Of a stretch of 64,000 bases of DNA, positions 15,655 to 25,424 are shown piece after piece. The stretch is from NCBI RefSeq assembly GCF_001696535.1, contig NZ_MBQE01000001.1, positions 1,116,001 through 1,180,000 of the forward strand. The letters are read 5' to 3'. The DNA comes from Stappia indica (GTDB lineage: Bacteria; Pseudomonadota; Alphaproteobacteria; Rhizobiales; Stappiaceae). The notes below the pieces were generated by a model. That model ran no database searches and was not told the origin of the DNA. It saw only the letters and a list, made by a program, of their open reading frames with translations. The position numbers and the translations under genes were made by a program. Position 1 is the stretch's first letter. Every line of letters starts with the position of its first letter.

Positions 15655-17853
15655 ATGATCCCCAACGACATCGCCATCACTCCCGAGCTCGTCGAGGCCC
15701 ACGGCCTCAAGCCGGACGAGTACGATCGCATTCTGGCGCTGATCGGGCGGGAGCCGACCTTCACCGAGCTCGGCATCTTCTCGGCCATGTGGAACGAGCA
15801 CTGTTCCTACAAGTCGTCGAAAAAGTGGCTCAAGACCCTGCCGACCACCGGACCCCGCGTCATCCAGGGTCCGGGCGAGAATGCCGGCGTGGTCGACATC
15901 GGCGACGGTGAGGTCGTGGTCTTCAAGATGGAAAGCCATAACCACCCCTCCTATATCGAGCCCTACCAGGGCGCAGCGACCGGCGTCGGCGGCATCCTGC
16001 GCGACGTCTTCACCATGGGCGCACGGCCCGTGGCGGCGATGAACGCGCTGCGCTTCGGCGCGCCCGAGCATGCCCGCACAAAGCACCTCGTCTCCGGTGT
16101 CGTCGCGGGTGTCGGCGGCTACGGCAACTCCTTCGGCGTCCCAACGGTCGGCGGCGAGGTTGAGTTCCATGCGCGCTACAACGGCAACTGCCTGGTCAAC
16201 GCCTTCGCCGCCGGCATCGCCCGTGCGGACGGCATCTTCCTGTCCAAGGCCGAGGGCGTCGGCCTGCCGGTCGTCTATCTCGGCGCCAAGACGGGCCGCG
16301 ACGGCGTCGGCGGCGCCACCATGGCCTCTGCCGAGTTCGACGAGACCATCGAGGAGAAGCGCCCGACCGTGCAGGTCGGCGATCCCTTCACCGAGAAGTG
16401 CCTGCTGGAAGCCTGCCTGGAACTGATGTCGACCGGCGCGGTCGTCGCGATCCAGGACATGGGCGCGGCCGGCCTGACCTGCTCGGCCGTGGAGATGGGC
16501 GCCAAGGGCAATCTCGGCATCACGCTCGATCTCGACGCGGTGCCGGTGCGCGAGGAGCGCATGACCGCCTACGAGATGATGCTGTCGGAGAGCCAGGAGC
16601 GCATGCTCATGGTGCTGAAGCCCGAGAAGGAAGACGAGGCCAAGGCCATCTTCCGCAAGTGGGGGCTGGACTTCGCCATCGTCGGCGTCACCACCGACAC
16701 GCTGCGCTTCATCGTCAACCACCAGGGCGAGACCGTCGCCGACCTGCCGATTAAGGAGCTGGGCGACGAGGCGCCGGAATACGACCGTCCGTGGGTGGAA
16801 AGCCCCAAGCGCGAGGTGCTGGCCGCCGGCGCCGTCGCCGAGCCGGACGACTATGCGGCTGCCTTGCTGACGCTGATCGGCAATGCCAATGGCGGCTCGC
16901 GCCGCTGGGTCTACGAGCAGTACGACACGCTGGTGCAGGGCAACACGCTCGCCTCTCCGGGGGGCGATGCCGGCATCATCCGCGTCGGCACCGAGGGCAA
17001 GGCGCTGGCCTTCACCGTCGACGTGACGCCGCGCTACGTGGAGGCGGATCCCTTCGAGGGCGGCAAGCAGGCCATCGCCGAATGCTGGCGCAACCTGACG
17101 GCCGTCGGCGCCGAGCCGCTGGCCGCGACCGACAACCTGAACTTCGGCAATCCGGAGCGGCCCGAGATCATGGGTCAGCTCGTCGGGGCCATCAAGGGCA
17201 TCGGCGAAGCCTGCCGCGAACTCGACTTCCCCATCGTCTCGGGCAACGTCTCGCTCTACAACGAGACCAGCGGCGAGGGCATCCTGCCGACCCCGGCGAT
17301 CGGCGGCGTCGGCCTGCTGCCCGACCTTGCCCGCCGCGCGGCCGCAGCCTTCGCGAGCGAAGGCGACGTGATCGCGGTGATCGGCGGCCATGGCACGCAT
17401 CTCGGCCAGAGCGCCTATCTGCGCGACATCCAGGGCCGCGAGGAAGGTGCGCCGCCCCCGGTGGACCTGGCCGCCGAGCGTCGCCGCGGCGACTTCGTGC
17501 GCGAGCTGATCCGCTCGGGGCGCGTCACCGCCGTCCACGACATCTCCTCCGGCGGCCTTGCCGTGGCGCTGGCCGAGATGGCGATGGCGGGGGCCAAGGG
17601 CGCGCGGGTGAAGGTGCCCGCTCCGGCCCATGCCGCGCTGTTCGGCGAGGACCAGGGCCGCTACGTGCTGACCTTCAGCGCCGAGGAAGCGGCTTCCGTT
17701 CTGGAGGACGCGCTGGATGAAGGTCTGGAGATCGTCGAGATCGGCCGGGTCGAGGGCAGCGATTTGACGGTTGAGGACATCCTCACCATATCCGTTGCAA
17801 AGCTGCGCGAGACCCACGAGACTTGGTTCCCGCACTACATGGCGGGCGCCTGA
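15655..17853 (+). CDS. purL: Phosphoribosylformylglycinamidine synthase subunit PurL
   Basis: Synthetase subunit of FGAM synthase: FGAR, ATP and ammonia from PurQ give FGAM. The 732-residue protein from ATG 15655 ([24 protein letters not shown]) has the small-PurL length. The N-terminal block [12 protein letters not shown], the ATP-binding GGGDG-type loops and the FTMGARP segment near residue 120 are present, and two PurM-like halves are visible with the second [13 protein letters not shown]-type region near residue 490. No glutaminase domain is fused, consistent with separate purQ and purS. bolA and a glutaredoxin gene follow, a neighbourhood conserved in alphaproteobacteria. Confidence 0.98.
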   Translation: MIPNDIAITPELVEAHGLKPDEYDRILALIGREPTFTELGIFSAMWNEHCSYKSSKKWLKTLPTTGPRVIQGPGENAGVVDIGDGEVVVFKMESHNHPSYIEPYQGAATGVGGILRDVFTMGARPVAAMNALRFGAPEHARTKHLVSGVVAGVGGYGNSFGVPTVGGEVEFHARYNGNCLVNAFAAGIARADGIFLSKAEGVGLPVVYLGAKTGRDGVGGATMASAEFDETIEEKRPTVQVGDPFTEKCLLEACLELMSTGAVVAIQDMGAAGLTCSAVEMGAKGNLGITLDLDAVPVREERMTAYEMMLSESQERMLMVLKPEKEDEAKAIFRKWGLDFAIVGVTTDTLRFIVNHQGETVADLPIKELGDEAPEYDRPWVESPKREVLAAGAVAEPDDYAAALLTLIGNANGGSRRWVYEQYDTLVQGNTLASPGGDAGIIRVGTEGKALAFTVDVTPRYVEADPFEGGKQAIAECWRNLTAVGAEPLAATDNLNFGNPERPEIMGQLVGAIKGIGEACRELDFPIVSGNVSLYNETSGEGILPTPAIGGVGLLPDLARRAAAAFASEGDVIAVIGGHGTHLGQSAYLRDIQGREEGAPPPVDLAAERRRGDFVRELIRSGRVTAVHDISSGGLAVALAEMAMAGAKGARVKVPAPAHAALFGEDQGRYVLTFSAEEAASVLEDALDEGLEIVEIGRVEGSDLTVEDILTISVAKLRETHETWFPHYMAGA

Positions 17854-17931
17854 GCGCCCGTCCTGACGAATTTCAGGGCATCGGGGCAGGCCGCCGGCAC
17901 GGGCCGCCCCGGAGAGGGAAGGACGGAACGC

Positions 17932-18165
17932 ATGGCAATGCAGGCGCGCGAGATCGAGGCTCTCATCAAGGAAGCCTTGCCCGATGCGCAGGTTGAAATC
18001 CGCGATCTCGCCGGCGACGGCGACCATTACGCCGCGGTGGTGATCTCCTCCGCATTCCAGGGCAAGACGCGGGTGCAGCAGCACCAGATGGTCTACCAGG
18101 CGCTCAAGGGCAACATGGGCGGGGAGCTGCACGCGCTCGCCCTGCAGACCAGCGCTCCCGAGTGA
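17932..18165 (+). CDS. BolA family protein
   Basis: A 77-residue BolA/IbaG-type protein with the conserved helix-strand pattern: IEALIKEALPDAQVEIRDL, then DGDHYAAVVIS with the His that helps bind an iron-sulfur cluster, and RVQQHQMVYQAL near the end. BolA proteins pair with CGFS monothiol glutaredoxins to share a [2Fe-2S] cluster. The next gene encodes exactly such a glutaredoxin, so the two probably work together in iron-sulfur delivery or iron sensing. It follows purL by 78 bases. Confidence 0.95.
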   Translation: MAMQAREIEALIKEALPDAQVEIRDLAGDGDHYAAVVISSAFQGKTRVQQHQMVYQALKGNMGGELHALALQTSAPE

Positions 18166-18234
18166 CCCCCGGCCGGGGCACCGGGCAATCCACGGTCGCC
18201 GGACCTTGACCCGGCAGAACGAAAGGACAGTGAC

Positions 18235-18567
18235 ATGAGCATTCAGCAGTGGATCAAGAACGAAGTCGACACCAACGACGTCGTGCTGTTCATGAAGGGC
18301 ACCCCGACCTTCCCGCAGTGCGGGTTCTCCGGTCAGGTGGTGCAGATCCTCGATTACGTCGGCGTGCCCTACAAGGGCATCAACGTGCTCGAGGACGACG
18401 AGCTGCGCCAGGGGATCAAGGAATTCTCCCAGTGGCCGACCATTCCCCAGCTCTACGTGAAGGGCGAGTTCGTCGGCGGCTGCGACATCGTGCGCGAGAT
18501 GTTCCAGAACCAGGAACTGCAGTCGCACTTTGCCGAGAAGGGCATCCCGACGCGCCAGTCGGCCTGA
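18235..18567 (+). CDS. grxD: Monothiol glutaredoxin, Grx4 family
   Basis: A 110-residue CGFS-type glutaredoxin. The active-site Cys lies in FPQCGFSGQ near residue 30, the [17 protein letters not shown] segment gives the cis-Pro and glutathione-binding site. The family carries a glutathione-ligated [2Fe-2S] cluster and hands it to apoproteins. It is 69 bases after bolA and ends with a strong terminator, so purL-bolA-grxD probably form one transcript. Confidence 0.96.
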   Translation: MSIQQWIKNEVDTNDVVLFMKGTPTFPQCGFSGQVVQILDYVGVPYKGINVLEDDELRQGIKEFSQWPTIPQLYVKGEFVGGCDIVREMFQNQELQSHFAEKGIPTRQSA

Positions 18568-18592
18568 TCAAACAGGTTAATAAATAGTTAAT

Positions 18593-18627
18593 AAAGGGCG
18601 GATCGAAGTCGATCCGCCCTTTCTTTT
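18593..18627 (+). terminator. Terminator after the glutaredoxin gene
   Basis: A 13-base perfect stem (AAAGGGCGGATCG 18593-18605 with 18610-18622), an AAGT loop and a following CTTTTT run. A classic Rho-independent terminator closing the purL-bolA-grxD unit. Confidence 0.92.
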
Positions 18628-18766
18628 TGCGAAATTTGTCGACTAGGCAAATTTTGCCGAATCACTCACGATGAATACAGGATGAACACGCATTTCAGGC
18701 TAGGATCAGCGAAAGGGTGCTAGTCCTCGGTTGTACAGGGGTTCCCGTCACCGAAAGGAACGACAG

Positions 18767-19051
18767 ATGCGGATCGCAAAGCTTGCCGTTGCCGGTATCG
18801 CCCTCAGCCTGGGCCTCGGTCTTACGACCGTAGCGCAGGAATCGGATGCAGGGCTTCGCCGCATCGCCTGCGTGAACCTCACCGTCTTCGCGCCCTCCGC
18901 CAGCGGCCTCAGCGACGCCGACACCTGCCGCGCCCATGGCGGCCTCGCCCAGCAGGGCGCGCAGGAAGCCTCCGCCGCCCTCGTCATTCTCGTCCGCAAC
19001 CAGCCCGCCGGTTATGACCGCGGACTGACCATGGCCAGCAACGGATCGTAG
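18767..19051 (+). CDS. Small secreted protein
   Basis: A 94-residue protein from ATG 18767 with an AAAGGAA site upstream. A signal peptide is clear: MRIAK, then a hydrophobic core (LAVAGIALSLGLGL) and a likely cleavage after VAQ or nearby. The mature part is about 70 residues with two Cys, perhaps disulfide-linked in the periplasm. I do not recognise a family. It is convergent with the Hsp70-like gene 16 bases away. Confidence 0.7.
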   Translation: MRIAKLAVAGIALSLGLGLTTVAQESDAGLRRIACVNLTVFAPSASGLSDADTCRAHGGLAQQGAQEASAALVILVRNQPAGYDRGLTMASNGS

Positions 19052-19066
19052 CCGCTTCCCCGCAGC

Positions 19067-20335
19067 TCAGCCCGATCCGTACTTGCGCGCAGCGTCGAGG
19101 GCGAGTCCCGCCCCGACGCTGCCGAACACGTCGCCCTGCACCACCCTTGCACCCGGCAGCAGGCCGGTCAGACGCTCCCGCACGAAGGGCACCGATGCCG
19201 AGCCGCCGGTAAGGAACACCGACGAGATGTCCTCGGCCGCGACGCCCGCCTGTGCCAAGCAGCCCGACAGCGCCCCTTCGACGCCTGCGACCGCCTGGCC
19301 GATCGCCTCGATCAGATCGTCCCGCGACACGTCGACCTCAAGCGCACCGCCGCGCAGCGGAAACGCAAGGCGGTAGAGCTCCTCGTGCGACAGCGCGATC
19401 TTCGCCGCCTCCACCGCCCCGGCCAGCGCATGGCCCTGCCGCTCCGACACCACCGACATCAGCCGGTCGACCAGCTCCGGCCGGGCCGCGTCCTGCCGCA
19501 GGTCCTTCAGCCGCGTGTCGATCTGCGGGGCGTAGAGGAAGTTGATCCGGTGCCAGGTCGCGAGCTCGAAATAGGCCCAGTTCGGCAGGTCGCGGCGCGG
19601 GTCGCGCGAGGGGCTACGGTAGCCGAGTTCCGGCATCACCCGGGACAGGCTGAGCAGCCGGTCGAAATCCGTACCGCCGATGTGAATGCCGGTGCTGGCG
19701 AGAATGTCCTCGCGCCGGTCGGTCTTCGTCCGCCGCTCCGGCGACACGCGCACCACCGCGAAATCCGACGTGCCGCCGCCAAGGTCGACGATCACCGCCA
19801 GTTCCTCGCGCGTGACTGCGCGCTCGTAGTCGAGCGCCGCGGCGATCGGCTCGAACTGGAAGGCCACGGAGGAAAAGCCGGCCTTGCGGGCGATGGCCTC
19901 GAGCTCCGCCTCGGCCCGCTTGTCGGCCTCGTCGTTCTCGTCGACGAAGCGCACGGGACGGCCGAGCACCACCTCCTCGAAGGCATGGCCGGCGGCCTGC
20001 TCGGCCCGGTGCTTCACCTGCGACAGAAAGAGGCCGATGATCTCGCCGAAGGTCCAGCGCTGCGCCCGGATCGTCGTCTTCTCGGACATGGTGCTGGAGC
20101 CCAGAACGCTCTTCAGCGCCCGCATCAGGCGTCCCTCGATGCCTTCCACATAGGTGGCGACCGCATCGCGCCCGAAGCGCACATGCGCATCCTCGAAGGA
20201 GAAGAAGATCGTGCTCGGCAGCACGACGCTGTCCCCCTCCAGCGGCAGCAGCCGCGCCGTGCCGTCCCCCTGGAGCAGCGAGGCGGTGGAGTTGGAGGTG
20301 CCGAAGTCGATGCCGCAGGGGCGAAGGCTGGTCAT
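19067..20335 (-). CDS. Hsp70-like ATPase (YegD type)
   Basis: A 422-residue actin-fold ATPase starting with phosphate-1 motif GIDFGTSNS. The VIVDLGGGTSDFAVVRV segment near residue 195 is the phosphate-2 motif and VFLTGGSASVPFVRERL near residue 370 the adenosine motif. The protein stops shortly after the nucleotide-binding domain, so the usual Hsp70 substrate-binding domain is missing, as in E. coli YegD. No DnaJ or GrpE gene is nearby. A chaperone-like or regulatory ATPase role is inferred. The TtcA-like gene lies about 100 bases upstream in the same direction. Confidence 0.92.
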   Translation of the reverse strand: MTSLRPCGIDFGTSNSTASLLQGDGTARLLPLEGDSVVLPSTIFFSFEDAHVRFGRDAVATYVEGIEGRLMRALKSVLGSSTMSEKTTIRAQRWTFGEIIGLFLSQVKHRAEQAAGHAFEEVVLGRPVRFVDENDEADKRAEAELEAIARKAGFSSVAFQFEPIAAALDYERAVTREELAVIVDLGGGTSDFAVVRVSPERRTKTDRREDILASTGIHIGGTDFDRLLSLSRVMPELGYRSPSRDPRRDLPNWAYFELATWHRINFLYAPQIDTRLKDLRQDAARPELVDRLMSVVSERQGHALAGAVEAAKIALSHEELYRLAFPLRGGALEVDVSRDDLIEAIGQAVAGVEGALSGCLAQAGVAAEDISSVFLTGGSASVPFVRERLTGLLPGARVVQGDVFGSVGAGLALDAARKYGSG

Positions 20336-20437
20336 GGTCGGTTCCGGGTCGTGTCGTGTGGCGTCGCGGCGGACGCAAAGGAATGCCGCGGCCGGGAGGC
20401 GGTCCTCCCGGCGCAGGCAGCGGTCTGGAAGGGTCGG

Positions 20438-21370
20438 TTATTCGGCGGCGAACAGCGTCCGCGTCATGGCAAGGCCGGCAGCGCAGGGCTCCTCCGCCTC
20501 GCCGCCCGGCGCTGCCGCATCGGCGGCGCCCGGACGTATACCGGCAAAATCAAACAGCTGGATGTCATGCAGATGCGAGGGACGAACCTGCGTCAGCGCC
20601 TTGGCCATGGTGGCAAGGCGGCCGGGGCTCTCCTGCTCCCAGCCCTGAAGCATGCGCTTGACCTCGGCACGCTGCAGCCCGTCCTGGCTGCCGCACAGGT
20701 CGCACGGGATGATCGGGAACTCCATCGCCCGGGCAAAGCGCGCGATGTCGTCCTCGGCGCAGGCGATCAGCGGCCGCAGGACCATCAGATCGCCCTCGTC
20801 GTTGACCAGCTTCGCCGGCATGGACGACAGCCGCCCGCCATGGAAGAGGTTCATGAACAGGGTTTCCAGCGCATCCTCGCGGTGGTGGCCCAGCACCACC
20901 GCCTGGCACCCCTCCTCCCGCGCCGTGCGGTAGAGCAGGCCCCGGCGCAGCCGCGAGCAGAGCGAACAATAGGTGCGCCCTTCCGGGATCTTCGAGGTGA
21001 CGATGGAATAGGTGTCCTGCCGCACGATCCGGTGCGGGATGCCGTTGTCGCTCAGGAACCGGGGCAGGATGTGCGAGGGGAAGCCCGGCTGCCCCTGGTC
21101 GAGATTGCAGGCGAGCAGATCCACCGGCAGCAGCCCGCGCCATTGCAGCTCCAGCAGGACGGCCAGCAGCGTATAGCTGTCCTTGCCGCCCGACAGGCAG
21201 ACGAGCCAGCGCGGCCGCTCGCCGCTCGCTTCCACCATGGCGTGGCGAGCGATGGTCTCGCGCGTCTCGCGCAGCAGCCGCTTGCGCAGCTTCTTGAAGC
21301 CGACCGAGGACGGCGCATTGCGATAGAGCGCGGGAACGTCGCTCTCCACGATGTCGGCAAGGTCGTTCAT
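20438..21370 (-). CDS. ttcA: TtcA-like tRNA 2-thiocytidine synthetase
   Basis: A 310-residue PP-loop ATPase. The pyrophosphate loop SGGKDS is near residue 60. The paired cysteines CSLC near residue 135 and CDLC near residue 225 would hold the iron-sulfur cluster and active thiol. This matches TtcA, which makes 2-thiocytidine at position 32 of some tRNAs. Length is normal (about 300). The C-terminal 40 residues are a low-complexity extension rich in Ala, Gly and Pro. The start [13 protein letters not shown] is the first Met. Confidence 0.93.
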   Translation of the reverse strand: MNDLADIVESDVPALYRNAPSSVGFKKLRKRLLRETRETIARHAMVEASGERPRWLVCLSGGKDSYTLLAVLLELQWRGLLPVDLLACNLDQGQPGFPSHILPRFLSDNGIPHRIVRQDTYSIVTSKIPEGRTYCSLCSRLRRGLLYRTAREEGCQAVVLGHHREDALETLFMNLFHGGRLSSMPAKLVNDEGDLMVLRPLIACAEDDIARFARAMEFPIIPCDLCGSQDGLQRAEVKRMLQGWEQESPGRLATMAKALTQVRPSHLHDIQLFDFAGIRPGAADAAAPGGEAEEPCAAGLAMTRTLFAAE

Positions 21371-21481
21371 GGCTCGCGAGCGCCCCGGCTGGCTGTCACA
21401 AAGGTGTCGATGATCCCGCTGGAATAGCGCCTTGCGCCCTCCGCGCCAAGCGGAAAGCCGCGTATCGCCTTCCGCTCGACC

Positions 21482-23290
21482 TTACGCCTCGCCGTGCGGC
21501 CGCGGCATCTCGCCATCGCTGACGGTCCGGTTGCGGCCCGAGGCCTTGGCCTCAAACAGCGCAGCGTCGGCCCGGCCGCGCACGGTCCGGACGGTCCGGC
21601 CCTCGCGATTGTCGGCGATGCCGATGGAGACGGTGACCGTGCCGAGGATCCGCCCGGCATGGGACAGCGTCAACGTTGCCGTGCGCGTGCGGATGAGTTC
21701 GGCGATGCGGTGGCCCTCCTGCAGGGAGACCTGCGGCAGCAGCACCGCGAATTCCTCGCCGCCGAAGCGGTAGCAGACGCCGCGCTCGCCGACGATCTCG
21801 CTGAGAATGCCGGCGACGGTCTGCAGCACCGTGTCGCCCGCATCGTGGCCGAACTCGTCGTTGAACCGCTTGAAGTGGTCGATGTCGATGACGAAGCAGG
21901 TCAGCTCCGGCTCGGGCTCCCCCTCAGCGTCGTCGCCTGCCCAGGTCGCCAGCGCCTCGTCGAGGGACCGGCGATTGAGCAGGCCGGTCAGCGGATCGCG
22001 CACGGCGAGCCGCGTCAGCCGCTCACGCAGCTGCAGGTTGGCAACCGCCAGCGCGACATTCTCGCCGATCATGCCGAGATAGGCCTTGTACTCGCGGATC
22101 GAGGCGGGGTTGCCCGACACGTCCGCGAAGGACAGCAGGCCGAGCGTGTCGCCATGGGCGCTGAGCGGAATGCACAGAACCGAGTCCGAGGCTTCCGCCA
22201 GATGCTGACAGTCGACGTCGTCCCGCTTGCTGGTGCTGTGGTGCGGCTGGCCGCGCCTGAGGCCCCAGCACTCTTCCGGGTCGAAGCTCGCGACCATGTC
22301 CTCCGGCAGCTTCCAGGCGCCGACGCGGGTCACCAGCGTATTCGCCTCGTTGCGCACGAACAGCGCGCCGCCGAGTTCGGGAAAGATCTGCGGCAGGAAG
22401 CGCCCGACCACTTCGGCGATCTCCGGCACCCTCTGGCAGGCCTGCATCCGGTGCATCATCTGCAGGATCAGGTCTTTCATCTTCAGGTCGCGGCGGCGCT
22501 CGGCATCCAGCCGCTCGCGCTCCAGTCCGTTTTCCCGGAAGATGCGGATCGCCGAGGTCAACTCGCCGATCTCGTCGCTGCGCCCGTCATGCGGCACCTC
22601 GACGGCGAAATCCTGGGTCGCCAGCCGCTTGACGATGCCGGTCATCTGGGTGAGCGGCACCGAGACGCGGCGGCGCAGCACGAAATAGAGCACGGCGAGG
22701 AACACCACGGCCGTCGACGCGAGGAGAACGCGGGCGATCAGGCCCAGCCAGTCGGCCCAGATCTGCGCCTTTTGCAGCTCCAGGCCGGTCCGCCGGTCGA
22801 CCATGGCGCGGAACCGCTCGACATCGCCGACAAGCCGCACATGCTGGCTGTAATGTTCGTCGCCGAACAGCACCTCGCGGGCCGTCTCCGCATTGCCTGC
22901 CCGGTAAGCCTCGACGGCGCCGGTCTCGACGCCTTCCAGCCGGTCGATGGTACCGGTGATCCGCTTCAGCAGCTCCAGCTCCTCGCCACTCGCACCGAGA
23001 TCTCCCGCCCGGCGCGCCAGATCCTCCAGCCGGTGCTCCTCCTCGTTCACCCGCTCGAAGACCGCAAGATGCGCCGGATCGCCCCGCATCACATAGAGCC
23101 GCGCCTCGTCGGTGCGCAGCTCGGCATCGATCTCCAGCTGCTCGCCGAGATCGGTCAGCGCCAGATGCACCTCTACCGAGCGCCGCTCGGCCGCGGCCAT
23201 GCGGTCGGAGGCGATGAAGGCGATGCCGGACAGGGCGGTGAGCAGGAGCGTCACCGCATAGGCCAGATTGGTGATGGTGCTGATCTTCAT
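21482..23290 (-). CDS. Membrane diguanylate cyclase with HAMP, GAF-like and GGDEF domains
   Basis: A 602-residue protein that should make cyclic-di-GMP. In order: a transmembrane helix at residues 8-30, a helical periplasmic sensor to about 180 with 4-helix-bundle character, a second helix at about 185-205, a HAMP region (RRRVSVPLTQMTGIVKRLA), a GAF-like domain at about 270-430, and a GGDEF domain with VRDPLTGLLNRRS and the active-site signature RFGGEEF. The product-inhibition I-site (RxxD just before) is absent here; the aligned residues are GERG. Input signal unknown. Confidence 0.93.
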   Translation of the reverse strand: MKISTITNLAYAVTLLLTALSGIAFIASDRMAAAERRSVEVHLALTDLGEQLEIDAELRTDEARLYVMRGDPAHLAVFERVNEEEHRLEDLARRAGDLGASGEELELLKRITGTIDRLEGVETGAVEAYRAGNAETAREVLFGDEHYSQHVRLVGDVERFRAMVDRRTGLELQKAQIWADWLGLIARVLLASTAVVFLAVLYFVLRRRVSVPLTQMTGIVKRLATQDFAVEVPHDGRSDEIGELTSAIRIFRENGLERERLDAERRRDLKMKDLILQMMHRMQACQRVPEIAEVVGRFLPQIFPELGGALFVRNEANTLVTRVGAWKLPEDMVASFDPEECWGLRRGQPHHSTSKRDDVDCQHLAEASDSVLCIPLSAHGDTLGLLSFADVSGNPASIREYKAYLGMIGENVALAVANLQLRERLTRLAVRDPLTGLLNRRSLDEALATWAGDDAEGEPEPELTCFVIDIDHFKRFNDEFGHDAGDTVLQTVAGILSEIVGERGVCYRFGGEEFAVLLPQVSLQEGHRIAELIRTRTATLTLSHAGRILGTVTVSIGIADNREGRTVRTVRGRADAALFEAKASGRNRTVSDGEMPRPHGEA

Positions 23291-23474
23291 GGGCGTTCCA
23301 GGAACATTCGCGCTGGCGGTTCACGGCCCTTAGCACCCACTGGGCATCGGAAAAACCAACAAGCGCGAGAGCCGGTGCGATTGCCGCCGTTTTCAGCAGC
23401 AATCGCCCGGTTTTATTTCTGCCCGCGGCAGAAAGATCACAGGCCGAAGCAGTGCACCGCTCCGGCCGTCCGCC

Positions 23475-24446
23475 TCAGGAGGCTGGAACGTAGCGCCAGG
23501 CGCCGTCCTTGGCCTCTGCCCGGCCGACGCCCGGCCACGGCAGGTGATAGCCGATGAGCAACAGCTCGTCGGTCGCGGCACGGCCGAGCAGCTGCTTGCG
23601 CGTCGCAACCGCGATCTCCGGCTGCTGGTCGGTGCTCGGCTGCCAGTCGGGCCGCGCGAAGGACACCGCCGGATGCGTCAGGGCATCGCCCAGCACCAGC
23701 AGCTGCTGGCCGCCGTCCTCCACCAGCACGGACATGTGGCCGGGCGTGTGGCCCGGCGTCGCGATCATCGTCACGCCCGGCACGACCGCATGGTCCGCAC
23801 CGACGCGCTCGGTCTTCTCCGCCACCGCGCCGAGATTGCGCTGCGCGCCGAGCGCGAACGAGTGCAGCACCTCCGGATTGCCGGAAATGAAGTCCGGATC
23901 CATCCAGAAGTCCCATTCCGCCGCGCCGATCAGATAGGCGGCATTGGGGAAGCGCTCGGTCTCGTCGAAATCGTCGATGATGCCCCAGACGTGATCGGGA
24001 TGGGCATGGGTCAGCACCACATGCGTCACCGCCTCGCGGTCGATGCCCGCCTCATCGAAACTGTCCGCGAGCTGGCCCGCAGTCTCGAAGAAGTTCATGC
24101 CCGCACCCGTATCGACCAACACCAGGGCATCGCCCTTGCGGATCAGCGTGATGTTGAGCGCGCTGGCCCTTGTGTTCGGATCATCGCCATTCGCCTGCAG
24201 GAAGGCGGCGCGCTCGGCCTCCGGGACGTTGGAGGCGAGCGTGGAGGCCGGCAGCGACAGCCCGCCGTCGCTGAGTACGATGATCTCGCTGTCGCCGAGC
24301 CGGAAGGAATGCGACTTCGGCTCCGCCCGGGCGCGTGTGGCGGCCATTGGAACGGCCAGCCCGGCGCCGGTCAGCGTCAGTCCGGTGCGAAGCGTTGCGG
24401 GCGCGGCCAGTCCGCCGCCCAGAAATGCACGTCTTGAAAAGCTCAC
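23475..24446 (-). CDS. Tat-exported metallo-beta-lactamase-fold hydrolase
   Basis: About 323 residues. The start is best set at GTG 24446, which has GGGAGGA 8 bases upstream; ATG 24461 in frame adds MGGRA and lacks this. The N-terminus carries a twin-arginine signal (FSRRAFLGG) followed by a hydrophobic stretch ending in ATRARA. The metal-binding motif is THAHPDHVWG near residue 145 in the full frame, with a further His in ATPGHTPGHMS and a C-terminal GYHLPWPG, so a two-zinc site is intact. Relatives include lactonases and other esterases; the substrate is unknown. Confidence 0.92.
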   Translation of the reverse strand: MSFSRRAFLGGGLAAPATLRTGLTLTGAGLAVPMAATRARAEPKSHSFRLGDSEIIVLSDGGLSLPASTLASNVPEAERAAFLQANGDDPNTRASALNITLIRKGDALVLVDTGAGMNFFETAGQLADSFDEAGIDREAVTHVVLTHAHPDHVWGIIDDFDETERFPNAAYLIGAAEWDFWMDPDFISGNPEVLHSFALGAQRNLGAVAEKTERVGADHAVVPGVTMIATPGHTPGHMSVLVEDGGQQLLVLGDALTHPAVSFARPDWQPSTDQQPEIAVATRKQLLGRAATDELLLIGYHLPWPGVGRAEAKDGAWRYVPAS

Positions 24447-24559
24447 GGCGCGTCCTCCCATTTTCCCGCCATCATATTCGAGTGGGCGAATATGAAAAGC
24501 CGAAAGCGGCCGGGCGGGCAGAGGACGGACGGGACACGCCGCGGCGCGGCAACGAAAAA

Positions 24560-24582
24560 GGGGCGCGCCGGCGGCGCGCCCC
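24560..24582 (-). terminator. rpsD terminator
   Basis: A 10-base GC stem (GGGGCGCGCC 24560-24569 with GGCGCGCCCC 24573-24582) beyond the rpsD stop codon. On the minus strand it is followed by a TTTTT run. Confidence 0.85.
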
Positions 24583-24611
24583 TGAAAGGCCTGGCGGTCC
24601 TTGTCAAAAAA

Positions 24612-25229
24612 TCAACGCGAGTAGAACTCGACGATGAGGTTCGGCTCCATCTGAACCGGGTACGGCACGTCGCTCAGCGTCGGGACGCGCGAGAAGGTCG
24701 CGGTCATCTTGCTGTGGTCGGCGGTGACGTAGTCCGGCACATCGCGCTCGGCCAGCTGGACCGACTCGAGCACGGTGACGAGCTGACGCGACTTCTCGCG
24801 AACCTCGATCAGGTCGCCCGGGTTGCAACGGTAGCTCGCGATGTTGACGCGGCGGCCGTTGACCTTGACGTGACCGTGGTTGATGAACTGGCGGGCGGCG
24901 AAGACGGTCGGGACGAACTTCGCGCGGTAGATCACCGCGTCGAGACGGCGCTCGAGCAGGCCGATCAGGTTCTCCGAGGTGTCGCCCTTCATCCGCGAGG
25001 CTTCCACGTAGATCTTGTGGAACTGCTTCTCGGAGATGTTGCCGTAGTAGCCCTTGAGCTTCTGCTTGGCGCGCAGCTGCACGCCGAAGTCGGAGAGCTT
25101 GCCCTTGCGGCGCTGGCCGTGCTGGCCCGGGCCGTACTCGCGGCGGTTGGCCGGAGACTTCGGACGACCCCAGATGTTCTCGCCCATCCGGCGGTCAATC
25201 TTGTACTTTACACCATGGCGCTTCGACAT
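24612..25229 (-). CDS. rpsD: 30S ribosomal protein S4
   Basis: A 205-residue ribosomal protein S4 that binds 16S rRNA early in 30S assembly. It starts [21 protein letters not shown], and the S4 RNA-binding domain is at residues about 95-155 ([14 protein letters not shown], then [19 protein letters not shown]). The N-terminal zinc-type cysteines are absent, as usual in alphaproteobacteria. A GAGGGAA site precedes ATG 25229. It stands alone with its own terminator; a stem-loop lies in its leader. Confidence 0.98.
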   Translation of the reverse strand: MSKRHGVKYKIDRRMGENIWGRPKSPANRREYGPGQHGQRRKGKLSDFGVQLRAKQKLKGYYGNISEKQFHKIYVEASRMKGDTSENLIGLLERRLDAVIYRAKFVPTVFAARQFINHGHVKVNGRRVNIASYRCNPGDLIEVREKSRQLVTVLESVQLAERDVPDYVTADHSKMTATFSRVPTLSDVPYPVQMEPNLIVEFYSR

Positions 25230-25285
25230 GCGCGGTTCCCTCGTTGTGTTTGCAGTCTTGCAAGGAAACGCGACCTCCTCTCCTC

Positions 25286-25305
25286 ATCCTCCACAACTGG
25301 AGGAT
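25286..25305 (-). promoter_or_regulatory. Stem-loop in the rpsD leader
   Basis: A perfect 8-base inverted repeat with a 4-base loop (ATCCTCCA 25286-25293, TGGAGGAT 25298-25305), 57-76 bases upstream of the rpsD start. If transcribed it would make a stable hairpin in the leader. It might serve S4 autoregulation or be a terminator-like element; there is no U-run. Confidence 0.4.
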
Positions 25306-25368
25306 CAGGCGACAGGACCCCCGGCCAACAGCGCCGGCGCGAGGTTCCACGGTAGCGTGAAATGCAAA

Positions 25369-25387
25369 GCGGGCCGACAGGGCCCGC
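25369..25387 (-). terminator. Putative murI terminator
   Basis: GCGGGCC (25369-25375) pairs with GGCCCGC (25381-25387) about 40 bases past the murI stop on the minus strand, followed on that strand by TTTGCATTT. Confidence 0.6.
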
Positions 25388-25424
25388 AAAGCGAGAGGAT
25401 GCCTACTCCAAAGCCGGCATCGAG

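Noticed and set aside
15613-18528. A 971-codon open frame on the minus strand opposite purL, bolA and the glutaredoxin gene
   Set aside because: It mirrors well-identified genes in high-GC DNA and has skewed Gly/Asp/His/Arg composition with no recognisable domain. It is a composition shadow.
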